Source: Pseudomonas fluorescens (GTDB taxonomy: Bacteria; Pseudomonadota; Gammaproteobacteria; Pseudomonadales; Pseudomonadaceae). Taken from it: a DNA stretch of 64,000 bases. The notes beneath the pieces are model-generated. The model saw only the letters and a list, made by a program, of their open reading frames with translations. It had not been told where the DNA came from and ran no database searches. Made by a program: the position numbers and the translations under genes. Of this stretch, positions 29,004-38,783 are shown in pieces (positions within the stretch are counted from its first letter, which is position 1; every line of letters starts with the position of its first letter). The stretch covers positions 3,216,501-3,280,500 of the forward strand of contig NZ_CP012831.1 in NCBI RefSeq assembly GCF_001307275.1, in the 5' to 3' direction.

Positions 29004-30962
29004 TCACGCGCCAGTTGAGGTCGGGTTTGATGCGCAAACATTGCGGCTGAGTAAGTCGCGCAATTGGTTTTTCTCTTCGCTGGTCAACTCGCTCTGGCGA
29101 GCTTTTCGCAGAAGTTGTTCCAGGTTTCGCTCGCGTTGGCGGGCGGACAAGCTAGTAATGGTGTCGAAAAACTGTTGTTCAAGGTTGTCTCCATCAATCA
29201 GCCATTCCTTCTCGGCCAAGGCCTTCAAGAGGCGTCCCTGCTCGGTACCGTGCCACCGTGCGATCAACTGGAAAGAGTTTAGCTTGGGGTTCTTCTGCAC
29301 GGCTTCAAGGAGAGCGACCAGCAATTGCGTATTGCTGTGGTCCTCGGCGGCGAAGTGCCCTGCGTCCTCTACTTTTTCCGCCAGTTGCGGGTGATGCAGC
29401 AAGGTGCGCAAAGCGGCCAGTGTTGGGGGTTCGACGGCGGCCGGCACGCGCGGGGCACGTGGCTGGTCGCGATCGCCGCGCTTGCCGTTCTTGTCCCAGG
29501 GTTTCTTGTCCCATTTCTTGCCGCCGCTGCCGGGTTTTTTCGGCGTCCATTCCTGCTGGAGGGCGTAATCCTGCTGGGGTTGATGATAGTCGGCGAAATC
29601 CGGCATCGCGTCGTAATCGATGCCCGGGTCATACGCCGGCGGCGCCTCCTGGGGGGCGCTGTGCACCAGTTGATTGACCGCTTCGCTGTTGAGGCCGGTG
29701 ATCTCGGTCAGGCGCTGGCGCATGAGCGTGCGCAGATTGGCACCGGGCACCTTGTCGATCAGCGGCGCCGCGAGGGTGGCCATGTGGGCCTTGCCTTCGA
29801 GGGAGCGTGGATCGGCTTCTTCGGTCAACTGCTGGAAAAAATAGTCGGCCAACGGTTGTGCGTGCTGGTTGATCCGCGCACGGAACGCGTCGGTGCCTTC
29901 GGAACGCACCAGGGTGTCCGGGTCCTCGCCCTCGGGCAGGAACAGGAAGCGTGCCCGCCGGCCGTCCTGCAGGCACGGCAAGGTGGCCTCCAGTGCGCGC
30001 CAGGCAGCGTTGCGACCGGCCTGGTCGCCGTCGAAGCAGAACAGCACGTTGGGCACGACGCGAAACAGGCGCTTCATATGCTCTTCGCTGGTGGCCGTGC
30101 CCAGGGTCGCGACGGCATTGCGCAGGCCTTGCTGGGCCAGGGCTATCACGTCCATGTAGCCCTCGACGACGATGATTTCGTCGAGGTTGCGGTTGTTCTT
30201 GCGCGCTTCGTACAGGCCGTAGAGTTCCTGGCCCTTATGGAACACTGGGGTTTCCGGGGAGTTCAGGTACTTCGGCTTGTCATCGCCCAGCACTCGGCCG
30301 CCAAAGGCGATGATCCGCCCGCGCGTGTCGCGGATCGGAAACATGACCCTGTCGCGGAAGCGGTCGTAGCGCTTGCCGGTTTCGGCGTTTTCGATCAGCA
30401 GGCCTGCGTCGATCATGGCGCGCTGCTGCAGCGTGTCGCTGCTTAGATGCTTGTACAGGTTGTCCCAGCCGGGCGGGGCGAAGCCGAGGCCGAAATCCCG
30501 GGCGATTTCGCCAGTCAGGCCGCGGCCCTTGAGGTAATCCACCGCGGCCTTGCGCGCCGGGTGGCTCTTGAGGGCCTGGCGATAGAAATCGGCCGCCGCC
30601 GTCAGTAGTGGGTAGAGCGGTGAGTCGGTCGGTTGGCGCGGCTTGTGCGGTCGACCGCTTTCCTCGCGGGGAATTTCCATGCCGGCGGCTTTGGCCAGTT
30701 CTTCGACGGCCTGGGGGAAGTCCAGGTTGTCGTGGTCCATGATGAAGCCGAGGGCATTGCCGCCCGCGCCGCAACCGAAGCAATAGTAGAACTGCTTGTC
30801 GGGGCTGACGCTGAAAGAGGGCGTTTTCTCTTTGTGAAACGGGCAGCAGGCCGTGTAGTTCTTGCCTGCTTTCTTCATTTGCAGGCGAGAGCTGACCACG
30901 TCGACGATGTCGGTGCGGTTCAGGAGGTCGTCAATAAAGCTCTGGGGAATCAGCCCGGCCAT
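29004..30962 (-). CDS. dnaG: DNA primase
   Basis: The 652-residue protein has the N-terminal zinc ribbon (C40, H43, C61, C64: CCPFHKEKTPSF ... YYCFGCG), the TOPRIM catalytic domain with VVEGYMDVIAL, and a C-terminal helicase-binding domain after a basic linker rich in K, G and R. It makes RNA primers at the replication fork. It lies between rpsU and rpoD on the same strand. Confidence 0.99.
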   Translation of the reverse strand: MAGLIPQSFIDDLLNRTDIVDVVSSRLQMKKAGKNYTACCPFHKEKTPSFSVSPDKQFYYCFGCGAGGNALGFIMDHDNLDFPQAVEELAKAAGMEIPREESGRPHKPRQPTDSPLYPLLTAAADFYRQALKSHPARKAAVDYLKGRGLTGEIARDFGLGFAPPGWDNLYKHLSSDTLQQRAMIDAGLLIENAETGKRYDRFRDRVMFPIRDTRGRIIAFGGRVLGDDKPKYLNSPETPVFHKGQELYGLYEARKNNRNLDEIIVVEGYMDVIALAQQGLRNAVATLGTATSEEHMKRLFRVVPNVLFCFDGDQAGRNAAWRALEATLPCLQDGRRARFLFLPEGEDPDTLVRSEGTDAFRARINQHAQPLADYFFQQLTEEADPRSLEGKAHMATLAAPLIDKVPGANLRTLMRQRLTEITGLNSEAVNQLVHSAPQEAPPAYDPGIDYDAMPDFADYHQPQQDYALQQEWTPKKPGSGGKKWDKKPWDKNGKRGDRDQPRAPRVPAAVEPPTLAALRTLLHHPQLAEKVEDAGHFAAEDHSNTQLLVALLEAVQKNPKLNSFQLIARWHGTEQGRLLKALAEKEWLIDGDNLEQQFFDTITSLSARQRERNLEQLLRKARQSELTSEEKNQLRDLLSRNVCASNPTSTGA

Positions 30963-31440
30963 GGCGTTCTCATCATCACTGCGCGAAATATGGACCCGAA
31001 ATCGGCAGGCGTAACCGGGTCTGGGTTTGAGGCACGCTGAATCGGTGGCTCGACCGGGTCGTCTGCATCATCGCTGTCGGGAAGTGTATCTGCCGATAAT
31101 CCACTGACGTTAATAACTATCAGTATTCGACTGTTTGAATGTGTTGCGCTGAGTCCGGTAACGGCCGGTCAGGCCTCGGATAGCTCATGAAGCGGGCACG
31201 CAGGCAGGTGCCTTGGGCTGATCGTCGTTAGAGGAATCAGGGTGTGCTCGTCGGTAGCCTTGGAAGGCTCGTCAGGAAAGACGTGCACCGCTGGCAAAAG
31301 AGCCAGGTCTGACGCGGTGAAACGGTTGTCTTGGTCGCGTCTGCGGCTTTGACGGTGAAGCATCAAGCGTTATTCCGCAAATGCCATAAGCCCGGCTTGA
31401 AGGCCGGGCTTGGCAGAAGCTTGCTACGGACGTCTGTGTA
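30963..31440 (-). other. Long rpsU-dnaG intergenic region
   Basis: This 478-base stretch has no credible gene. It contains the attenuator-like hairpin at 31388-31411 and probably an internal promoter for dnaG-rpoD. Some pseudomonads carry a small extra gene between rpsU and dnaG (as in P. aeruginosa); nothing like it is visible here. Confidence 0.5.
31388..31411 (-). terminator. Attenuator-like hairpin downstream of rpsU
   Basis: AAGCCCGGC and GCCGGGCTT form a 9 bp stem with a 6-base loop, 29 bases after the rpsU stop. It lacks a T run, so termination would be partial, as known between rpsU and dnaG in E. coli. Confidence 0.6.
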
Positions 31441-31656
31441 TTAGTACAGGCGTACGGCGCGGCGCTGTTCGCGCTGAACTTTCTTGGCGTGACGCTTAAC
31501 AGCGGCTGCTGCCTTGCGCTTACGCTCAGAAGTCGGCTTCTCGTAGAATTCGCGGCTACGAACTTCAGCCAGAACACCGGCTTTTTCGCAGGAGCGCTTG
31601 AAACGACGCAGAGCTACGTCGAAGGGTTCGTTCTCTTTTACTTTGACGGCTGGCAT
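31441..31656 (-). CDS. rpsU: 30S ribosomal protein S21
   Basis: The 71-residue basic protein [20 protein letters not shown]... ends [14 protein letters not shown] and has the typical [19 protein letters not shown] core. S21 binds the small subunit near the anti-Shine-Dalgarno end and helps initiation. It heads the operon with dnaG and rpoD and is divergent from tsaD. Confidence 0.99.
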
Positions 31657-31855
31657 CCAGAGCTACCTTCATTCATTACCGGGGTCAACATCCTCGCGGC
31701 AAAAGAGCACTTGAAGACGTCGGTTTTTAAGGGTTGCGGATGTTAACCCCTCAACGCTCGGAATGCAAAGCCTCTGATCGAAAACCGCTGGTCGGGGCAC
31801 AACGCGGCGACTATTATGCGCGCCTTCGAATTCAGCCTCTACAAGGCGCAAACCC

Positions 31856-32881
31856 ATGCTAGTACTGGGATTAGAAACCTCCTGCGATGAAACCGGTGTC
31901 GCACTTTACGACAGTGAGCGCGGCCTGCTGGCCGATGCGCTGTTCAGCCAGATCGACCTGCACCGCGCCTACGGCGGGGTAGTGCCCGAACTTGCCTCCC
32001 GCGATCACGTCAAGCGCATGCTGCCCTTGATCCGCCAGGTCCTGGCCGAAGCCGGCTGCATGCCGACCGAGATCGACGGCATCGCCTACACTGCCGGCCC
32101 GGGCCTGGTGGGCGCGTTGCTGGTGGGCGCTTCCTGTGCCCAGGCGCTGGCCTTTGCCTGGGATATTCCAGCCCTGGGCGTGCATCACATGGAGGGCCAC
32201 TTGCTGGCGCCGATGCTGGAGGCGCAACCGCCACAATTCCCGTTCGTCGCTTTGTTGGTATCGGGTGGCCATACACAGCTCATCCGGGTCGATGGCATCG
32301 GCCAATACGAGCTGCTCGGCGAAACCCTCGACGATGCCGCCGGCGAAGCATTCGACAAGACTGCAAAAATGATGGGGCTCAATTATCCCGGTGGGCCGGA
32401 AATTTCCCGGCTTGCAAACCAAGGGGTCGATGGGCGCTTCTTGTTCCCGCGGCCGATGTGCGACCGCCCCGGCCTGGATTTCAGTTTCAGTGGGCTGAAG
32501 ACTTTCGCCCTGAACACCTGGCAGCAGTGTGTCAGCGCCGGGGACGACAGTGAGCAAGCCCGTTGCGACATCTCGCTGGCGTTCCAGCAGGCCGTGGTGG
32601 AGACTTTGACCATCAAGTGCAAGCGTGCCCTGAAACAGGCCGGCCTCAAGCGCCTGGTGATCGCCGGGGGCGTGAGTGCGAACAAGGCCTTGCGCACATC
32701 GCTGGAGAAAATGCTCGGAGACATGAAGGGCGACGTTTACTACGCCCGGCCGGAGTTCTGCACAGATAACGGCGCAATGATTGCTTTTGCCGGCTGCCAG
32801 CGTTTGCAGGCCGGTCAGCAGGAAAGCCTGGCAATCAGTGTGCAGGCGCGCTGGCCCATGGAGCAGTTGGCACCTCTGTGA
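31856..32881 (+). CDS. tsaD: tRNA threonylcarbamoyladenosine synthase subunit TsaD
   Basis: The 341-residue ASKHA-fold protein starts [19 protein letters not shown]. The iron-binding histidines are in [10 protein letters not shown], and the VSGGHTQL and [10 protein letters not shown] segments are intact. With TsaB and TsaE it transfers threonylcarbamoyl to A37 of ANN-decoding tRNAs. It is divergent from rpsU and converges on plsY with only eight bases between the stops. Confidence 0.98.
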   Translation: MLVLGLETSCDETGVALYDSERGLLADALFSQIDLHRAYGGVVPELASRDHVKRMLPLIRQVLAEAGCMPTEIDGIAYTAGPGLVGALLVGASCAQALAFAWDIPALGVHHMEGHLLAPMLEAQPPQFPFVALLVSGGHTQLIRVDGIGQYELLGETLDDAAGEAFDKTAKMMGLNYPGGPEISRLANQGVDGRFLFPRPMCDRPGLDFSFSGLKTFALNTWQQCVSAGDDSEQARCDISLAFQQAVVETLTIKCKRALKQAGLKRLVIAGGVSANKALRTSLEKMLGDMKGDVYYARPEFCTDNGAMIAFAGCQRLQAGQQESLAISVQARWPMEQLAPL

Positions 32882-32903
32882 AACGGTATTTAAAAATGCC
32901 GTT
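32882..32903. terminator. Weak hairpin between convergent tsaD and plsY
   Basis: AACGGTA and TGCCGTT form a 7 bp stem with a T/A-rich loop across the junction. It overlaps the last codons of plsY and has no clear T run, so function is uncertain. Confidence 0.35.
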
Positions 32904-33459
32904 CGCGCCCGGCGAACAGGTCGCGTAGATTGCCTCGGTGGCGCCAGACGATCAGTGCAACCAGCACGGTCATTGGCAGCAAGGCCGCCGGTTCCTGCCA
33001 GGCCAGCAATGGCAGGGTCAACGGCGTGGCGATCAGCGCGGCCAGGGAGCTGGTGCGGGTCAGGTAGAACGTCAGCAGCCAGGCACAGACAGCCAGCAAG
33101 GCGGCGGGCGGGTACAGGCCCAGCAGCATGCCGGCGGCGGTGGCGACACCCTTGCCGCCACGGAAACGGAAGTACAGCGGGAACAAGTGGCCGATGACGG
33201 CGCAGACGCCGATCCAGGCCTGTTGCTGCAACGAGAGCCCTGCAAGGCTGGCGATCAATACCGGGACAAGGCCTTTGCAGAGGTCGCCCAGCAGGGTCAG
33301 GATGGCGAGTTTGCGTCCGGCCAGGCGCAGCATGTTGGTGGCGCCGGCATTGCCTGAGCCACTCATTCGCGGATCCGGGCGACCGGTCAGGCGGCTGAGC
33401 AAAATGGCGAAGGACAGCGAGCCGAGCAGGTAGGCGAGAATCGCCAGTAACCAAAACAT
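32890..33459 (-). CDS. plsY: Glycerol-3-phosphate acyltransferase PlsY
   Basis: The 189-residue integral membrane protein has five hydrophobic segments and the family motifs [25 protein letters not shown] and GHLFPLYF. It transfers acyl from acyl-phosphate to glycerol-3-phosphate, the first step of phospholipid synthesis. It is divergent from folB. Confidence 0.97.
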   Translation of the reverse strand: MFWLLAILAYLLGSLSFAILLSRLTGRPDPRMSGSGNAGATNMLRLAGRKLAILTLLGDLCKGLVPVLIASLAGLSLQQQAWIGVCAVIGHLFPLYFRFRGGKGVATAAGMLLGLYPPAALLAVCAWLLTFYLTRTSSLAALIATPLTLPLLAWQEPAALLPMTVLVALIVWRHRGNLRDLFAGRERHF

Positions 33460-33533
33460 GCTAACTATTCCGGGCGAGGACGCCCTGATTCTAACGGGGC
33501 ATCGCGCCCTTGTCGTGCTGCGGAGAAGAGTGC

Positions 33534-33887
33534 TTGGACAGAGTGTTTATCGAGGGCCTGGAAGTCGACACGGTAATCGGTGCCTACGACTGGGAGCGAG
33601 GTATCCGACAGTGCTTGCGGCTTGACCTGAGCTTCGCCTGGGACAACCGCCCGGCCGCCGCGGGCGACGACCTGACCCTGGCACTCGACTATGCCAGCGT
33701 CTCGTCGCGCATCCAGGCGTTTGCCGAACAAGCGCAGTTCCAGTTGGTCGAGACCTTCGCCGAACGACTGGCCCAGGAGCTGATGGACGAGTTCAAGATC
33801 ACCTGGATGCGTCTGAAGGTGACCAAGCCTGGCGCCGTACCGGCGGCCAGCGGCGTTGGCGTGGAGATCGAGCGCGGATGTCGCTGA
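33534..33887 (+). CDS. folB: Dihydroneopterin aldolase FolB
   Basis: The 117-residue product reads [20 protein letters not shown] at the start; the family normally begins at this point, so I take the TTG at 33534 as initiator (GGAG is close upstream) rather than the TTG at 33510. It cleaves dihydroneopterin to 6-hydroxymethyl-dihydropterin in folate synthesis. Its end overlaps folK by 10 bases, indicating coupled translation of successive enzymes. Confidence 0.94.
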   Translation: MDRVFIEGLEVDTVIGAYDWERGIRQCLRLDLSFAWDNRPAAAGDDLTLALDYASVSSRIQAFAEQAQFQLVETFAERLAQELMDEFKITWMRLKVTKPGAVPAASGVGVEIERGCR

Positions 33888-34396
33888 CTCAGGTTTTTCT
33901 CGGGCTCGGCAGCAATATCGAGCGCGAAACCCATTTGCGCGCCGGTCTTGAGGCCTTGGCCGGTTTTCTCGTGGACATGCGCTGTTCGGCCGTGTTCGAG
34001 AGCCAGCCGGTGGGGATCAAGAGCGGGCCGTTCTTCAATTTTGTCGTCTCGGCCTTCACGGACCTGCCGCTGATGGAGTTGGATCGTCGCCTCAAGTTCA
34101 TCGAGGCGGACAACGGTCGCTATGCGCCGGACCGCAAGGGGCTGCCACTGGATATCGACGTGTTGTTGTATGGCGAACAGGTCGGCAACTTCGACGGGCT
34201 GATCCTGCCACGTACGGAAATCCTCAAGAACGCCTTCGTCCTGTGGCCTTTGTCGTTGATCGCGCCGGATCGGGTTCACCCAGGAGTGGGCAAAAGCTTC
34301 GCCACGTTGTGGGAAGAGTCGCAGATCGACCAGGTGCTGGCGCCGGTGGCTTTCGAGTGGCGCGGCCAGCAGCTTACGCCGTCCAGCCTGCTGTGA
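33878..34396 (+). CDS. folK: HPPK, 6-hydroxymethyl-dihydropterin pyrophosphokinase
   Basis: The 172-residue enzyme starts [17 protein letters not shown] and has the conserved FESQPVG and PLDIDVLLYG motifs that bind pterin and ATP-magnesium. It uses the product of FolB. A REP doublet follows 14 bases after the stop and separates it from the convergent cca gene. Confidence 0.97.
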   Translation: MSLTQVFLGLGSNIERETHLRAGLEALAGFLVDMRCSAVFESQPVGIKSGPFFNFVVSAFTDLPLMELDRRLKFIEADNGRYAPDRKGLPLDIDVLLYGEQVGNFDGLILPRTEILKNAFVLWPLSLIAPDRVHPGVGKSFATLWEESQIDQVLAPVAFEWRGQQLTPSSLL

Positions 34397-34409
34397 GGCG
34401 CCTGCCGCC

Positions 34410-34501
34410 ATCGCGAGCAAGCTCGCTCCCACAGAGGATTTCAGTCGAACACAAGACATGTGTCCACTGAGAGTCACTGTGGGAGCGAGCTTGCTCGCGA
34501 T
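34410..34501. repeat. REP doublet (REPIN), copy 5
   Basis: ATCGCGAGCAAGCTCGCTCC and its inverted partner lie between convergent folK and cca. The orientation is CGCGAT outside, like copies 2 and 6. Confidence 0.95.
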
Positions 34502-34546
34502 GACGGCGGAACATCCAGCCAAAATACAAACTGACACGACCTCCCG

Positions 34547-35773
34547 TCAGCTCGCCGCTTCTTTGTAGCTTTTTAACGCCTTGAGCCGCTCACGCTTGAT
34601 CGCCTCACCCAGCTCCGGCCCCTTGAAGCCTTTCTCCAGCAAGGGCTGCACCGCCACTGCGCGGGCCGCTGCCGCAGCGCCCCGCAGATAATCAGCCTGT
34701 GGATAACTTCGCTGCTCAAGCCCCTTGCGCCCGCGCGCGTCCATCTCGCAGGCCGCAATGAATTCCTCGAAGCGCTGGGGCCGACGGTACACATCAAAAC
34801 TTTGTAGCAGTTCAAGCAGGGTAGATGCCTTCAGTTCAAGCGCGCGATGACCATGGGTATGGTACTGGCCCACCAATAACGCCAGTTCCTGACAGTCGCG
34901 CGGCGCCTTGAAGCGCTCGTTTACGACTTTGATCAGCTTCAAGCCCGTGTGCTCATGGGCGATGTGTCGCGGCCATTCGTGCTGGGGCGTCAGGCCTTTA
35001 CCCAGGTCATGGAGCAGGCAGGCCCAGCGGACCGTCAACGGCTGTTGATGCAGTGCCGCCTGTTCCAACACGCTCAGGGTATGGACGCCGGTATCGATTT
35101 CCGGGTGATGGGCTTCAGGTTGTGGCACGCCGAACAGCGCGTCGACTTCGGGCATCAAGACCTTGAGGGCCGTGCAGTCGCGCAAGACCTGGATAAATAC
35201 CTGTGGTTGCTTTTCCATGAGGGCGCGGGAAATTTCTTTCCAGCTGCGCTCGGCCGTCAACGCCTCCAGTTCGCCGGACTCGCTGAGCTGGCGCATCAGC
35301 TCAAGGGTTTCGCTCGCCACCTTGAAACCCAGCGGCGCATAACGCGCGGCAAAGCGGGCAACCCGCAGGACTCGGAGCGGATCTTCGGCGAAAGCGGGGG
35401 AAACGTGACGCAGCACCCGGGCTTCCAGATCGCGTTGGCCGTGGTACGGATCGGTCAAGTTGCCATGGTCATCTTCAGCCATGGCGTTTATGGTCAAGTC
35501 CCGGCGGACCAGGTCTTCTTCCAGAGTGACTTCAGGGCTGGCATGGAACACGAAGCCGCCATAGCCCCGACCGCTCTTGCGCTCGGTGCGGGCGAGGGCG
35601 TATTCCTCGCCGGTCTTCGGGTCGAGGAATACCGGAAAGTCGGCCCCCACGGGGCGAAAACCCTTGGCGAGCATTTCCTCGGCGGTGGCTCCCACGACGA
35701 CCCGATCGACGTCGGTGATGGGAATGCCCAGCAGGCGATCGCGTACGGCGCCGCCAACTTTATAGATCTGCAT
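34547..35773 (-). CDS. cca: Multifunctional CCA tRNA nucleotidyltransferase
   Basis: The 408-residue protein starts [16 protein letters not shown] (nucleotidyltransferase signature), has [10 protein letters not shown] and the [12 protein letters not shown] segment, and a C-terminal HD domain ([13 protein letters not shown] ... CLLHDLGKG). It adds or repairs CCA ends of tRNAs, and the HD domain gives phosphatase activities. It follows spoVR by 63 bases on the same strand. Confidence 0.98.
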   Translation of the reverse strand: MQIYKVGGAVRDRLLGIPITDVDRVVVGATAEEMLAKGFRPVGADFPVFLDPKTGEEYALARTERKSGRGYGGFVFHASPEVTLEEDLVRRDLTINAMAEDDHGNLTDPYHGQRDLEARVLRHVSPAFAEDPLRVLRVARFAARYAPLGFKVASETLELMRQLSESGELEALTAERSWKEISRALMEKQPQVFIQVLRDCTALKVLMPEVDALFGVPQPEAHHPEIDTGVHTLSVLEQAALHQQPLTVRWACLLHDLGKGLTPQHEWPRHIAHEHTGLKLIKVVNERFKAPRDCQELALLVGQYHTHGHRALELKASTLLELLQSFDVYRRPQRFEEFIAACEMDARGRKGLEQRSYPQADYLRGAAAAARAVAVQPLLEKGFKGPELGEAIKRERLKALKSYKEAAS

Positions 35774-35836
35774 AAAAAACCTCCGTTGGTCCGACAGGAT
35801 AACCTTTGCGTCGGACGTCCGGAGGCGAAAACGGGA

Positions 35837-37402
35837 TCAAAGATGAATGACGGCCAGGTCCAGGCGGCCATAATCGCCTTCGGCTTGTTCGCCCCTGGGC
35901 GGTACATGATGGGTTTTCATCACTTGGTCGCCTTGCAGGGTTTCCAGGTGGATGTCGAAGCCCCAGAGGCGATGCAGGTGCTTGAGCACTTCATCGGTGG
36001 AGTCACCCAGTGGTTTGCGGTTGTGGGCCTGGTGCCGCAGGGTCAGCGAGCGGTCTCCGCGGCGGTCGATGCTGTAGATCTGCACGTTGGGCTCGCGATT
36101 ACCCAGGTTGTACTGCGCCGCCAGGGTTTCGCGGATGATGCGATAGCCGCTCTCATCGTGAATGGCGGGTACCACCAGGTCATCTTTCTGGTCGTCATCC
36201 AGGATGCTGAACAGTTTCAGGTCGCGGATCACCTTGGGCGAAAGGTACTGCAGGATAAAGCTTTCGTCCTTGAAGCTGCTCATGGCGAATTTAATGGCGG
36301 ACAACCAGTCCGAACCGGCGATTTCCGGGAACCAGCGACGATCTTCCTCGGTAGGGTTTTCGCACATGCGTCGAATGTCGCGGTACATGGCGAAACCCAG
36401 TGCGTAAGGATTGATGCCGCTGTAGTACGGGCTGTCGAAGCCAGGTTGGAACACCACGCTGGTGTGTGACGTCAGGAACTCCATCATGAAGCCGTCGGTG
36501 ACCAGGCCTTCGTCGTACAGGTCGTTCATCAGCGTGTAGTGCCAGAACGTGGCCCAGCCTTCGTTCATTACCTGGGTTTGGCGCTGTGGATAGAAATACT
36601 GGGCGATCTTGCGCACGATGCGCACGATTTCCCGCTGCCACGGTTCCAGCAGCGGCGCATGTTTTTCAATGAAATAGAGAATGTTCTCCTGGGGCTCGGC
36701 AGGGAAGCGGGCGTTGTCTTTTTCGTTGTACTTGTCCGCACCCTTGGGAATGGTGCGCCATAGATCGTTGATCTGTTTTTGCAGGTGTTCTTCTCGGTCC
36801 TTCTGGCGCCGGCGTTCTTCTTCGGCGGAAATCGGATACGGTCGTTTGTAGCGGTCCACGCCGTAGTTCATCAGGGCGTGGCAGGAGTCCAGCAGGTCCT
36901 CCACCGCGTCGATACCGTGGCGCTCCTCGCATTGCATGATGTACTGCTTGGCGAACACCAGGTAATCGATGATCGAACTGGCATCGGTCCAGGTGCGGAA
37001 CAGGTAGTTGCCCTTGAAGAAGCTGTTGTGCCCGTAGCAGGCATGCGCCACCACCAGTGCCTGCATGCAGATGGTGTTCTCTTCCATCAGGTAGGCGATG
37101 CAGGGGTCGGAATTGATCACGATCTCATAGGCCAGCCCCATCTGGCCGCGGCTGTAGGATTTCTCTGTGCTGAGGAAGTGCTTGCCGTAGGACCAGTGAT
37201 GATAGCCCAGCGGCATGCCGACCGACGCGTAGGCGTCCATCATTTGCTCGGCGGTGATCACCTCGATCTGGTTCGGGTAGGTGTCGAGGGCATAACGGTC
37301 CGCGATACGGCTGATTTCGCGGTCGTAGGCCTTGATCAGCTCGAACGTCCATTCGGAGCCGGTGGAAATGGGCTGGCGTTTCTGCTCTTTTTTGGCGGTC
37401 AT
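35837..37402 (-). CDS. SpoVR family protein (YcgB type)
   Basis: The 521-residue protein has the strongly conserved family core [51 protein letters not shown] and [20 protein letters not shown]. The His/Glu-rich motifs resemble a metal site, but the reaction is unknown. It is third in the prkA-yeaH-spoVR operon, which is induced in stress and stationary phase in other bacteria. Its start overlaps the yeaH stop (ATGA-like, 4 bases). Confidence 0.95.
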   Translation of the reverse strand: MTAKKEQKRQPISTGSEWTFELIKAYDREISRIADRYALDTYPNQIEVITAEQMMDAYASVGMPLGYHHWSYGKHFLSTEKSYSRGQMGLAYEIVINSDPCIAYLMEENTICMQALVVAHACYGHNSFFKGNYLFRTWTDASSIIDYLVFAKQYIMQCEERHGIDAVEDLLDSCHALMNYGVDRYKRPYPISAEEERRRQKDREEHLQKQINDLWRTIPKGADKYNEKDNARFPAEPQENILYFIEKHAPLLEPWQREIVRIVRKIAQYFYPQRQTQVMNEGWATFWHYTLMNDLYDEGLVTDGFMMEFLTSHTSVVFQPGFDSPYYSGINPYALGFAMYRDIRRMCENPTEEDRRWFPEIAGSDWLSAIKFAMSSFKDESFILQYLSPKVIRDLKLFSILDDDQKDDLVVPAIHDESGYRIIRETLAAQYNLGNREPNVQIYSIDRRGDRSLTLRHQAHNRKPLGDSTDEVLKHLHRLWGFDIHLETLQGDQVMKTHHVPPRGEQAEGDYGRLDLAVIHL

Positions 37403-38670
37403 GTCACTAACCTGCGCTGGAAGAGTTCACGGAAGACCGGGTAGATATCCCCGGCCGAGACCAGTTGCTGTTGGGCAAATGTGTCGGAAAATGCTTCGGC
37501 AATCCGTTCGTATTCGTACCACAAGGCCTGGTGTTCCCGTGGAGTAATTTCCACATAGGTGTAGTACTGGACGAACGGCATGATCTGGTTGATCAGGATG
37601 TCACGGCAGATCGGTGAATCGTCGTTCCAGTTGTCACCGTCCGACGCCTGGGCCGCATAGATGTTCCATTCGTTGGCCGGGTAGCGTTCGGCCATGATTT
37701 CCTGCATCAGCTTCAGGGCGCTGGAGACAATGGTGCCGCCGGTTTCCCTGGAGTAGAAAAACTCTTCTTCGTCCACTTCCCGAGCGCTGGTGTGGTGGCG
37801 GATGAACACCACATCGATCTTGTCGTAATTCCGTTTCAGGAACAGGTACAGCAGGATGAAGAAGCGCTTGGCGATGTCCTTGGTGGCCTGGGTCATGGAG
37901 CCGGAAACATCCATCAGGCAAAACATCACCGCCTTGGAGCTGGGGTTGGGCTGTTTCACCAGCAGGTTGTACTTGAGGTCGAACGTATCGAGGAACGGGA
38001 CGCGGTGGATGCGTGCGCTGAGTTTCTCGATTTCCGCTTCAAGGTCCTGAATGTCGCCGAAATTGTCGGGTTCTTCGCGTTTCAGGCGAGCCAGTTCTTC
38101 CTTGGCTTCGCGCAGTTTGGCCCGGCTGCTGCCCGACAGCGCGATGCGTCGGGCGTGGGCCGAACGAAGGGTGCGGATGATGTTGATGCGTGACGGGTTG
38201 CCTTCATTGCTGATACCAGCACGCACGGTCTTGAAGGTGTCGGTCCCGGTCAGGTTGCGCTTGACCAGGTTCGGCAGCTCCAGGTCCTCGAACATGAACT
38301 CCAGGAATTCCTCCTGGGTGATCTGGAAGACAAACTCATCCATGCCTTCGCCGGAATTGCCGGCCTTGCCAGGGCCCTTGCCGGCACCGCCGCCCTGGGG
38401 CCGGGGGATGTGCTCGCCACTGGTGAATTCCTTGTTGCCAGGGTGCACGACGGTCTGTTTGCCGCCGCGACCATGGTGAAGCACCGGCTCGTCGATGTCG
38501 CGGCCGGGGATGCTGATCTGCTCGCCGTGTTCCATATCGGTAATGGAGCGCCGGCTGACCGCCTCTTCGACGGCCTTCTTGATGTGGTCGCGGTAACGCC
38601 GCAGAAACCGCTGGCGGTTCACCGTGCTCTTGTTCTTGCCATTAAGGCGTCGGTCGATCACATAGCTCAT
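37399..38670 (-). CDS. yeaH: YeaH/YhbH family protein (DUF444)
   Basis: The 423-residue protein begins [20 protein letters not shown] and has a von Willebrand-like metal site DVSGSM about residue 250. A G/K-rich flexible stretch lies around residues 90-110. It is the standard partner of the PrkA kinase; the mechanism is not known. It lies between prkA and spoVR with all three in the same direction. Confidence 0.95.
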   Translation of the reverse strand: MSYVIDRRLNGKNKSTVNRQRFLRRYRDHIKKAVEEAVSRRSITDMEHGEQISIPGRDIDEPVLHHGRGGKQTVVHPGNKEFTSGEHIPRPQGGGAGKGPGKAGNSGEGMDEFVFQITQEEFLEFMFEDLELPNLVKRNLTGTDTFKTVRAGISNEGNPSRINIIRTLRSAHARRIALSGSSRAKLREAKEELARLKREEPDNFGDIQDLEAEIEKLSARIHRVPFLDTFDLKYNLLVKQPNPSSKAVMFCLMDVSGSMTQATKDIAKRFFILLYLFLKRNYDKIDVVFIRHHTSAREVDEEEFFYSRETGGTIVSSALKLMQEIMAERYPANEWNIYAAQASDGDNWNDDSPICRDILINQIMPFVQYYTYVEITPREHQALWYEYERIAEAFSDTFAQQQLVSAGDIYPVFRELFQRRLVT

Positions 38671-38721
38671 AGGCCCCTCCAGGGGAGCTTCAAGTCGTAA
38701 GCCTCAAGCCGTAAGGGGCGT

Positions 38722-38746
38722 GGCGTCGAGCCTTGGGCTCGACGCC
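38722..38746 (-). repeat. Hairpin in the prkA-yeaH intergenic region
   Basis: GGCGTCGAGC and GCTCGACGCC form a perfect 10 bp stem with a 5-base loop 37 bases after the prkA stop. It has no T run on either side, so it may be a processing or stabilising element that adjusts relative expression. Confidence 0.6.
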
Positions 38747-38783
38747 GCTCCCTTGCAGTTTGTAGCTAGAAGCTTGCCGCTGC

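Noticed and set aside
30963..31440. Decayed small gene between rpsU and dnaG
   Set aside because: The translations I read by eye show no similarity to the expected YqeY-type protein; only non-family fragments are visible.
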